NCBI GenBank assembly: GCA_003157945.1
Contig: PMFY01000182.1
Coordinates: 1-7,858 of the forward strand
From: Acidimicrobiaceae bacterium
Lineage (GTDB): Bacteria > Actinomycetota > Acidimicrobiia > Acidimicrobiales > RAAP-2
Length of the DNA: 7,858 nt
Direction of reading: 5' to 3'
Shown: piece by piece, positions 1 to 6,124 of the stretch
How the letters are laid out: each line of letters opens with the position of its first letter
Position numbering within the stretch: the first letter of the stretch is position 1
Program-made: the position numbers and the translations under genes
The notes under the pieces: generated by a model
The model's input: only the letters and a program-made list of their open reading frames with translations
What the model was told of the DNA's origin: nothing
The model's database searches: none

Positions 1-605
1 ACCGTGAAGGTGCCCGCCGATCCCTCGTCGAAGGTGGTGCTGTCACCGGAGGTGATGGCCGGTGGCCCGTCCACCGTGAGGGTGAAGGACTGGCTGGCGT
101 CCGGGCTCTGGCCGTTGGTGGCACCGATGGTGAGCGGGTAGACGCCCTGGGTCCCGGTGGCGGGGGTTCCCGCCAGTGTGCCCGTGCCGTTGCCGTTGTC
201 GACGAAGCTGACCCCGGTGGGCAGCGCACCCGACTCCGACAGCGCCGGGACCGGTGTGCCGGTCGTGGTCACCGAGAAGGAGCCGCTGCTCCCTTCGGTG
301 AAGGTCGTGGCCGCGGCCGAGGTGATGACCGGAGGTCCGTCGACCGTCAGCGTGAAGGACTGGTGGGCGACGGGTGCGATCCCGTTGGTCGCCGAGATGC
401 TCAGGTTGTAGGCCCCGTTGCTCCCAGTGGCGGGCGTGCCCGACAGGGTGGCCGTGCCGTCCCCGTTGTTGACGAAGGTGACGCCGCTCGGCAGCGCCCC
501 CGACTCGGTCAGCGTGGCGTTCGGATTCCCGGTACTGGTCACGGTGAACGTCCCGGCACTGCCCTCGGCGAACGTGGTGCTGGCCGCCGAGGTGATGGAC
601 GGGGG
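1..605 (-). repeat. Tandem 270-bp He_PIG-like repeats in the left-edge gene
   Basis: The conserved Ile of the PPxITS motif that opens each unit is encoded at 596, 326 and 56, an exact 270-bp (90-residue) period. Two units are complete and a third runs off the window. Each has the order PPxITS, TFxEGSxGxFxV, LxESGALPxGVxF, a DNGxGT-type turn, LxGTPATG and QSFTLTVDG. These are putative immunoglobulin-like He_PIG/cadherin-like beta-sandwich units. The units are closely related to those in the gene at 2315-5824. Confidence 0.85.
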
Positions 606-2219
606 GACACCGATGGCCACCGGGTTGTTCGAGGCATTGGCTGAAGGCCCGGTGCCCACCGAGCTCACCGCGGCCACCGAGAGGTTGTAGGAGTCGCCGT
701 TGGTCAGGCCCGTCAGGGTCTCGGAGGTTGCCGTCGAGTTGAAGGTCTGGGTCACGACGGAGCCGGCACCGGTCGGTGTGGCCTTCACCGTGTAGCCGGT
801 GATCGACGCCGTGCCCGGATCGGCCGGCGCGCTCCAACTCACGGTGGACTGTCCGGTACCGCCAGTGGCGGTCACCCCGCTCGGGGCGCCGGGCAGAGCC
901 GACCAGGTCAGGCTCACGGTACCGGGGCAGCCGGCGTCGGCACTGGCCTTGCCACTGGAGGTGGTACCCGTGCCCCCGGCACCGGTGGAGGCGCCGGAGG
1001 TCCCCTGCGAGGTGTGGACGCCGCATGCCGTGGTCGACGTGCCCGTGCCGGCCGTGAACTTCGGGTTGGTGCCGCTGGTGAAGCTCGTCAGCGCCGAGGT
1101 GGACACCCAGGAGGAGCCCGCACCACCGGCGCCGGCGCCGAGCGACGGGGCGATGAGGCAGTCGTTGCCGGCCCCGCCGCCACCGCCGTAGTAGCCACCA
1201 CCGCCGCCGCCACCGCCCTGGTGGTCGGTGCTGGAGGTGTTCGTTCCGCCCGCTGCGCCGTTGCCCGCGGCGTTGGCACCGGCTCCGGCCGTGCCGGCCG
1301 GTCCACTACCACCGCTGAGGACGGCGCCGCCGGCTCCGCCCGTGTTGTCGGCCGCACCCGTTCCGCCGGTCGTGGCCGTCACGCCACCGGTGCCGCTGGG
1401 GGCGCCGAGGCCGCCGCCACCACCGCCGCCGGCGGCCTGCTTGTCCGAGTCGGAGCCGCCGCCACCGCCGCCGAAGCCCTGGCCGCTGGTCGAGCCGCCG
1501 GGTGCGGTGGGATTGGACTCGGAGGTCGCCCCGGTCCCGGTGATGGCGCCACCGTTGCCGACACCGCCGTTGCCACCGTTGCCGCGGCAGCCACCGCCGC
1601 CGGCACCGCCGCCACCCGCGGTCACCGCGAGGAGGCCGGCGCACGGCGAGCCGGCCGTGCCGTAGACGCACACGGCCGACGAGCCACCACCGGCCCCGCC
1701 GCCCGAGCTGTTCGAGACCGAGGTCTGCTCGCCGCCGTTGCCGCCGTTGGAGTAGCCCGTACCGCCGGCTCCGCCGGTGATGGCCGAGCTGGTGTTCTCC
1801 GAACCGCCGCCGCCACCGCAGCCGATCATCGCCGCGACGGTCTCACCGGCCGACACGTTGAAGGTTCCCAGCACCTGGCCGCCACCGCCGCCGGCGCCGG
1901 TGTTGGCCTCGTTGCCGAGTCCGTCGAGACTTGAGCCGCCGCCACCGCCGCCGCCGCCGATCAGGGTGACGGTGGCACTGCCACCGCCGGTCTGCGCGCT
2001 CAGCGTCGTCACGTACCAGGTGCCGCACGCCAGGGTGGACGGCGCGGCGCCACCCGAGGTGGTGAACCATGTCGGTGTGGGAGAGACCGCCCCGGCCGGG
2101 GCGGCGGTGGTGACATCGGTCACCGCCGAAACGGCCATGACGCCGCCACCCAGTGCCAAGGCCATCACCACCGTGCCCAGCGACCTGAGCCCTCGGGTCC
2201 TGTTCCGCAGACCGTTCAT
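1..2219 (-). CDS. Exported glycine-rich / FN3 / He_PIG-repeat protein, 3' end outside window
   Basis: The frame stays open from ATG at 2219 to the left edge (739 full codons, no stop). Residues 1-45 form a signal peptide: basic NRTRGLR, a hydrophobic stretch, then cleavage near APAGA. Residues 65-370 are a glycine-rich domain opening with WYVTTLSAQ and SATVTLIGG, with a GGGYYGGGGG motif at about 340-349 and SSWV at 369-372; this follows the layout of bacterial glycine-rich surface domains, which often end in a GxVxITY-like strand (here CPGTVSLTW, about 431-439). A segment of about 58 residues with one cysteine (C399) separates these last two motifs. An FN3 domain spans about 443-530 (STVSWSAP, YNLSVAAVS). 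He_PIG-like repeats follow from residue 539 at a 90-residue pitch. Cysteines 65, 134, 184, 193, 211, 354, 399 and 431 all precede FN3. An extracellular structural or adhesive role is inferred. It lies 95 bp after the neighbouring repeat gene and may share its transcript. Confidence 0.85.
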   Translation of the reverse strand, partial: MNGLRNRTRGLRSLGTVVMALALGGGVMAVSAVTDVTTAAPAGAVSPTPTWFTTSGGAAPSTLACGTWYVTTLSAQTGGGSATVTLIGGGGGGGGSSLDGLGNEANTGAGGGGGQVLGTFNVSAGETVAAMIGCGGGGGSENTSSAITGGAGGTGYSNGGNGGEQTSVSNSSGGGAGGGSSAVCVYGTAGSPCAGLLAVTAGGGGAGGGGCRGNGGNGGVGNGGAITGTGATSESNPTAPGGSTSGQGFGGGGGGSDSDKQAAGGGGGGGLGAPSGTGGVTATTGGTGAADNTGGAGGAVLSGGSGPAGTAGAGANAAGNGAAGGTNTSSTDHQGGGGGGGGYYGGGGGAGNDCLIAPSLGAGAGGAGSSWVSTSALTSFTSGTNPKFTAGTGTSTTACGVHTSQGTSGASTGAGGTGTTSSGKASADAGCPGTVSLTWSALPGAPSGVTATGGTGQSTVSWSAPADPGTASITGYTVKATPTGAGSVVTQTFNSTATSETLTGLTNGDSYNLSVAAVSSVGTGPSANASNNPVAIGVPPSITSAASTTFAEGSAGTFTVTSTGNPNATLTESGALPSGVTFVNNGDGTATLSGTPATGSNGAYNLSISATNGIAPVAHQSFTLTVDGPPVITSAAATTFTEGSSGSFSVTTTGTPVPALSESGALPTGVSFVDNGNGTGTLAGTPATGTQGVYPLTIGATNGQSPDASQSFTLTVDGPPAITSGDSTTFDEGSAGTFT
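1110..1960 (-). other. Low-complexity glycine-rich coding tract
   Basis: On the coding strand this stretch is dominated by GGC and GGT codons and encodes runs of five to eight glycines interleaved with Ala, Asn, Ser and Thr, including NGGNGG-like blocks at about 1540-1590. It corresponds to residues about 87-370 of the left-edge protein. The plus strand reads as GCC/ACC tracts, which create long proline-, alanine- or arginine-rich open frames that I treat as shadows. Such tracts are prone to copy-number change and to assembly error. Confidence 0.8.
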
Positions 2220-2228
2220 CGCACCGCT

Positions 2229-2233
2229 CTCCT
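2229..2233 (-). promoter_or_regulatory. Shine-Dalgarno for the glycine-rich gene
   Basis: AGGAG on the minus strand, nine bases before ATG at 2219. It fixes the start, and the signal peptide follows at once. The rest of the 95-bp gap (2234-2314) shows only a weak six-pair inverted repeat (CTGTCC...GGACGG, one wobble pair) near 2289-2306 with no T-tract, so read-through from the upstream gene is plausible. Confidence 0.75.
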
Positions 2234-2314
2234 CTGTTTCGTCATCTGGTCAGTACTTGCCGGACTGGCGCAGGCGCACCCGCGCACCGTCCATCGTCGG
2301 ACAGTCCTCGGTCG

Positions 2315-5300
2315 TCAGCTATCGATCTGGAGTGAGAAGGTCTTCGTCGCCGTCTCGTGGGCCTTCTTGGTGGAGTCGGACACCGTGACCGTCACCGAGT
2401 ACGGGCCGGCCGGAACCTTCTTGGCCAGCACGGTCCCGGACAGGAGTCCGCTCGACGACAGCTTCAGCCCCTTGGGCAGTGTCCCCACTTTCTTCCACTT
2501 GACCGGGGGGAGTCCGCCCGCCGACGCCAATTGGTAGCTGTAGGGGGTGCCCAGGGTGACGTCGGGCAGCGACGTCGTGGTGATCTGGAGCGCTCCCACC
2601 GTCAGCGTGAAGAACTGGGTGGCGTCGGACCCCTCACCGTTCGAGGCGATGAAGCCGAACTGGAACGTCCCGGCCTGGGCCGAGGTCCCGGACAGCGTGC
2701 CCGTTCCGTCGGCATGCGGGGTGAAGGTGAGGCCCGCCGGAAGGTTGCCGAACTCGGAGACCGTGGGCGTCGGTGTACCCGTCGACGTCACCGTGAAGGA
2801 TCCGGCCGCGCCCTGGGTGAACGTCGTGGAGTCGGCCGACGTGATGGCCGGCGGCTGGTCCACGGTCAGGGTGAAGGTCTGGGAGGCCGTGCCGTCACCG
2901 GAGGCCGTGAAGGTGATCGGGTACGACCCGGTCTGCGTGGGCGTTCCCTTCAGGGCACCGTGGGTGAACGTCACGCCGGCGGGCAGCGTTCCCGACTCGG
3001 TGATCGAGGGCACCGGGAACCCGGACGCCGTCGGCGTGAAGCTCCCACGGGTGCCGACGAGGAAGGTCGCCGAGTCGCCCGAGGTGATGGACGGCGGCTC
3101 GTCCACGGTGAGGGTGAAGGACTGCGAGGCCGGACCGCCCACGCCGTTGGCGGCCCCGAAGGTGATCGGGTAGCTCCCCCCGGTGCCGGCGGCCGGGGTG
3201 CCCGACAGCGTGCCGGTGCCGTCCCCGTTGTCGACGAAGGTGACACCGCTGGGCAGGCTGCCGGTCTCCGACAGGGCGTCGGTCGGGGTGCCGGTCGAGG
3301 TCACCGTGAAGGTCCCGGCCGAACCGGCGGTGAAGGTGGCGCTCGCCGCCGACGTGATGGCCGGAGGTGCGTCCACGGTCAGGGTGAAGGACTGGGAGGC
3401 GTCCGGGCTCACCCCGTTGGCGGCACCCAGGGTGATCGGGTAGGTGCCGCCACTGGTGGCCGACGGCGTGCCGGAGATCGTCGCCGTGCCGTCCCCGTTG
3501 TCGGCGAAGGTGACCCCGGGGGGCAGGCTGCCGCTCGCCGACAGGGCGGCGGTCGGGAATCCGGTCGAGGTCACCGTGAAGCTGCCGGCGGTTCCGGTCA
3601 CGAAGGTGACGCCGGGCGCCGAGGTGATCACCGGCGATGCGTTCACGGTCAGGGTGAAGGACTGGGACGCGTCCGGCGCCACCCCGTTGGTGGCGTCGAT
3701 GGTGATGGCGTACGTGCCCTGGGTTGTCGGGGTGCCGGACAGGGATGCCGTGCCGTCACCGTTGTCGACGAACGTCACCCCGCCCGGGAGTGCGCCCGAC
3801 TCGGACAGCTGGGCCGACGGCTCGCCCAGGGAGGTCACCGCGAAGCTGCCGGACGTCCCCTCCTGGAAGGTGGTGCTGGCGGCGGACGTGATCGTCGGCG
3901 CGAAGGCCGTGCTGGCCACGTTCAGGGTGAACGACTGTGTGGCCTCGGAGCCGATCCCGTTGGACGCGGTGATGGCCAGCGGGTAGGTGCCCACGGTCCC
4001 GGGGTCGGGCGTGCCGGCCAGGCTGGCCGTGCCGTCACCGTTGTCGGTGAAGGTGACACCGCTCGGCAGTGCGCCCGTCTCGGAGACCGCCGCGGTCGGA
4101 TTCCCCGCGGTGGTCACCGTGAAGTTGCTGTGGATCGTCTCGGCGAAGTTGGCAGTGCCCCCGGAGGTGATCGTGGACGCTTCGTCCACGGTGAGGACGA
4201 ACGACTGCGAGGCGGGGCTGCCCACGCCGTTGGCGGCTCCGAAGGTGATCGGATAGCTCCCCCCGGTGCCCGTCGCCGGGGTGCCCGACAGTGTGCCGGT
4301 GCCGTCCCCGTTGTCGACGAAGGTGACACCGCTCGGCAGGCTGCCGGTCTCCGACAGGGCGTCGGTCGGATTGCCGGTCGAGGTCACGGTGAAGGTCCCG
4401 GCCGAGCCCGCCGTGAAGGTGGTGGCCGCCGTCGACGTGATGGCCGGGGCGGCCGTCACCTTCAGGGTGAAGGACTGGCTGGCGTTGGGACTGGCCCCGT
4501 TGTTGGCGACGATGGTGATCGGGTAGGTGCCGTTGGATCCGGCCGTCGGGGTGCCCGACAGGGTGGCCGTCCCGTTGCCGTTGTCGGTGAAGGAGACGCC
4601 GCTGGGCAGCGGGCCGGTCTCCGAGAGCGAGGGAAGGGGCAGGCCGGTGGCCGTCACGGTGAAGGAGCCCGCGCTGCCCTCGGTGAAGGTCGCGCTGTTC
4701 CCCGAGGTGATGGCGGGTGGCGTCGTGGCCGGCGTGATGGTGGTCGTCGACAGAGGCGTCGGCGCCAGGTAGGGGGGCGTGCCACTGCCGTTGCTGCTGT
4801 TCGTCGGGTAGCCGTCGAAGGTGACGTTGCCTGCCGTGCTGACGTTGGTGTTCACCTTGAACTCGGTCAGGTCCACCGGCTCGACCGTCCCTACCGCGCC
4901 GGTGGCGGTGAACTGGGCCGTCACCGTGGGCATGGTCACGGTCTGGCCGCCCGCGACGTGGATGGCGGACGGGAGCTCGGTCTCGATGTAGGGGTAGCCC
5001 GTCTTGTAGTTGCCGGTCTGCAGTGCGTCGCAGCCGGTACCCGTCGTCGTGCAGTAGGTGCCCGTGGCCTGGCCGGAGGTCACCGCGTCGCCACCCTCGA
5101 GGTGCATGGACCCGGGGACGTAGGTGAGGCCGGCGGGGACCGGGATGATCGAGGCGAACTCGTCGCCGTAGTTGACGGTGAACCCGTCATCGCTCGACGG
5201 AAGGGAGGAGGACACCCCGGCATTGGTCAATGTGAAGGTCGAACCCTGGTGCACGGTCGCCGGTTCCACCGAGGCGATACCGACTCCCTCGTAGATGTCC

Positions 5301-5824
5301 TCGGTGACGAACCCGAGGACCTTCAGCTCGTCACCCATGTCCTGGTTGGACGAGGGGTCGTAGCTCAGCGATCCCGTGGAGCACGACGGGCTGGAGGCCG
5401 AATACGTGGCGGTGCCCGAGGCGCAGATGCCGAAGGTCAGGCCGAAGATCCCGGTGGCCACGGTGTTGCCACTGCCGTCCACGGCGAAGGTGGTCGTGAT
5501 CAGGCCGTTGGACGCGGTCGACGTCACGGTGGAGGTGGCGTCCGCCGCCGGAGCCGGAGTGACGATGGTCAGCGAGGTCGGATCGATGCTGGCCGCCCCT
5601 CCCTGCACCAGGGTGTCCACGTCGAAGGTGTTGGCCGACGGGGCGTTGGACCCGACGGTGTATCCGGCGATGCCGTTGGCGACGACGGGCGCCCCACCGG
5701 CGGCCCCCGCCGAGGTCGTAGCCAGCACGGCTCCGGTCGCACCCATGGCGACGGCCGCCAGAGCCGCCAGCAGCAATCTCACCGCGACGCGCACGCGCGC
5801 CCGAACATCCCCAGCAACGGTCAC
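2315..5824 (-). CDS. Exported He_PIG-repeat protein, 1169 residues
   Basis: Start chosen at GTG 5824: GGGGGA lies six bases upstream and the signal peptide begins here (basic RARVRVAVR, then LLLAALAAVAMG, cleavage near TSAGA). An in-frame TTG at 5989 would add 55 residues translated from the probable promoter. Residues 42-365 form a domain I cannot name; it contains all four cysteines and the phrase PAGLTYVPGS, which recalls DUF11-like surface proteins. Eight He_PIG-like repeats follow, with their conserved Ile at residues 372, 462, 552, 645, 733, 823, 913 and 994. A ninth, more canonical He_PIG domain (ITTTSLPDVTLGTPYSYQL at 1081) ends the protein; it has ten lysines, whereas repeats 1-8 have almost none. 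No LPxTG, transmembrane tail or other anchor follows. The product is probably secreted or held non-covalently at the surface (inference). Confidence 0.9.
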   Translation of the reverse strand: MTVAGDVRARVRVAVRLLLAALAAVAMGATGAVLATTSAGAAGGAPVVANGIAGYTVGSNAPSANTFDVDTLVQGGAASIDPTSLTIVTPAPAADATSTVTSTASNGLITTTFAVDGSGNTVATGIFGLTFGICASGTATYSASSPSCSTGSLSYDPSSNQDMGDELKVLGFVTEDIYEGVGIASVEPATVHQGSTFTLTNAGVSSSLPSSDDGFTVNYGDEFASIIPVPAGLTYVPGSMHLEGGDAVTSGQATGTYCTTTGTGCDALQTGNYKTGYPYIETELPSAIHVAGGQTVTMPTVTAQFTATGAVGTVEPVDLTEFKVNTNVSTAGNVTFDGYPTNSSNGSGTPPYLAPTPLSTTTITPATTPPAITSGNSATFTEGSAGSFTVTATGLPLPSLSETGPLPSGVSFTDNGNGTATLSGTPTAGSNGTYPITIVANNGASPNASQSFTLKVTAAPAITSTAATTFTAGSAGTFTVTSTGNPTDALSETGSLPSGVTFVDNGDGTGTLSGTPATGTGGSYPITFGAANGVGSPASQSFVLTVDEASTITSGGTANFAETIHSNFTVTTAGNPTAAVSETGALPSGVTFTDNGDGTASLAGTPDPGTVGTYPLAITASNGIGSEATQSFTLNVASTAFAPTITSAASTTFQEGTSGSFAVTSLGEPSAQLSESGALPGGVTFVDNGDGTASLSGTPTTQGTYAITIDATNGVAPDASQSFTLTVNASPVITSAPGVTFVTGTAGSFTVTSTGFPTAALSASGSLPPGVTFADNGDGTATISGTPSATSGGTYPITLGAANGVSPDASQSFTLTVDAPPAITSAASATFTAGSAGTFTVTSTGTPTDALSETGSLPSGVTFVDNGDGTGTLSGTPAAGTGGSYPITFGAANGVGGPASQSFTLTVDEPPSITSGDSATFLVGTRGSFTPTASGFPVPSITESGTLPAGVTFTHGALKGTPTQTGSYPITFTASGDGTASQTFTLTVDQPPAITSADSTTFTQGAAGSFTVTSTGTPTPTVSEFGNLPAGLTFTPHADGTGTLSGTSAQAGTFQFGFIASNGEGSDATQFFTLTVGALQITTTSLPDVTLGTPYSYQLASAGGLPPVKWKKVGTLPKGLKLSSSGLLSGTVLAKKVPAGPYSVTVTVSDSTKKAHETATKTFSLQIDS
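3089..3367 (-). repeat. Unit 6, near-copy of unit 2
   Basis: Aligned by hand without gaps against the DNA 1083 bp away, positions 3121-3360 show 20 differences in 240 bases (about 92% identity). This includes one exact 41-base run (3210-3250 against 4293-4333). The other units are recognisably similar in protein but clearly more diverged. Confidence 0.8.
4172..4450 (-). repeat. Unit 2, near-copy of unit 6
   Basis: Partner of the unit at 3089-3367. Similarity drops in the units on both sides (unit 1 against 5, unit 3 against 7), so the shared tract is confined to about one module. Confidence 0.8.
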
Positions 5825-5830
5825 GTGGAT

Positions 5831-5836
5831 TCCCCC
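5831..5836 (-). promoter_or_regulatory. Shine-Dalgarno deciding the GTG start at 5824
   Basis: GGGGGA on the minus strand, six bases before GTG, with GAGG a little further upstream (5839-5842). No in-frame ATG lies close by. This favours 5824 over the longer TTG frame. Confidence 0.6.
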
Positions 5837-5915
5837 ATCCTCAAGTCCCGCCGGCCGTGTTGGAGCCCCCCACTCGACCCTCTCGCAGACCGGCCCGATT
5901 TGCGATCGTGCGTCA

Positions 5916-5943
5916 CTCTTAAATACGCGGAATGCAAAGTCAA
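5916..5943 (-). promoter_or_regulatory. Candidate promoter of the He_PIG-repeat gene
   Basis: Minus-strand TTGACT (5943-5938) followed after 16 bases by TAAGAG (5921-5916). The -35 is good and the -10 is weak. It sits in the only AT-rich stretch of the window (about 5915-5965), roughly 90 bases before the GTG start. A small inverted repeat, CAAT-N5-ATTG (5948-5960), lies just upstream and could be a regulator contact. All of this is pattern-based. Confidence 0.4.
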
Positions 5944-6016
5944 GAACCAATAAATAATTGTCTGATGGATCCGTCACGCTCCGCAGCAATCACGGGATCG
6001 CGTCCACGATCGTCGC

Positions 6017-6055
6017 CACCCTTCGTGTCCGCGGTCGGGGTGCACCCCTCGTGTC
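6017..6055. repeat. 13-bp direct repeat, second copy overlapping a 12-bp palindrome
   Basis: CACCCTTCGTGTC at 6017-6029 and CACCCCTCGTGTC at 6043-6055 differ at one base and start 26 bp apart. The palindrome GGGGTGCACCCC (6037-6048) overlaps the second copy. The site lies about 75 bp upstream of the candidate -35, so it could be an operator. Chance similarity in GC-rich DNA is not excluded. Confidence 0.4.
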
Positions 6056-6124
6056 ACCCGGACGTCGGAGTCCCGCCCCGGGTCCGATGGGGCCGACCGA
6101 ATGCCGCGATCCCGGGTCGCCCGG
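6056..6124 (-). terminator. GC-rich inverted repeats after the IPT/TIG gene
   Basis: CCGGG-CGA-CCCGG (6124-6112 on the minus strand) directly abuts the stop codon of the IPT/TIG gene. A second nested stem, ACCC...GGGT around GGAC-N6-GTCC, lies at 6083-6056. No T-tract follows either, so a classical intrinsic terminator is not shown. They may stabilise the mRNA end or act in a T-less terminator. Confidence 0.3.

Larger units (their letters stand above)
2594..4720 (-). repeat. Eight tandem He_PIG-like units
   Basis: The Ile codons that mark each unit start at 4711, 4441, 4171, 3892, 3628, 3358, 3088 and 2845, with a divergent ninth at 2584. Pitches are therefore 90, 90, 93, 88, 90, 90, 81 and 87 residues. 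The shared pattern is PPxITS, TFTxGSxGSFTV, LSExGxLPxGVTF, DNGDGT, LSGTP, YPIT, NGxxxxASQSFTLTV. Unit 7 is the short one and lacks the DNGDGT turn; unit 8 has a degenerate version (PHADGT). Confidence 0.9.

Noticed and set aside
1014..1934. Plus-strand Ala/Gly/Arg-rich and Pro-rich frames opposite the glycine-rich tract
   Set aside because: They are the complement of GGC/GGT codon runs and have no independent start signals or domains.
1110..2219. PE_PGRS assignment for the glycine-rich protein
   Set aside because: There is no PE N-terminal domain; a signal peptide, FN3 and He_PIG repeats are present instead.
2315..2400. Sortase or other cell-wall anchor at the C terminus of the 1169-residue protein
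   Set aside because: The protein ends in TKTFSLQIDS directly after the last beta strand, with no LPxTG, hydrophobic segment or basic tail behind one.
2594..4720. Regular repeats considered as a CRISPR array or satellite DNA
   Set aside because: The 240-280 bp period preserves one reading frame and encodes similar folded units; there are no short identical repeats with unique spacers.
2357..5953. A plus-strand open frame of about 1198 codons, antiparallel to the He_PIG-repeat gene
   Set aside because: Its product is Arg/Gly/Asp/Val-rich with repeated RHREG-like phrases that are the antisense image of the repeats. It has no recognisable domain or signal peptide. Long antisense frames are expected in GC-rich repetitive genes.
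5825..5989. Longer version of the repeat protein starting at TTG 5989
   Set aside because: It would place 55 residues before a complete signal peptide and translate the AT-rich promoter candidate; the GTG at 5824 has its own Shine-Dalgarno.
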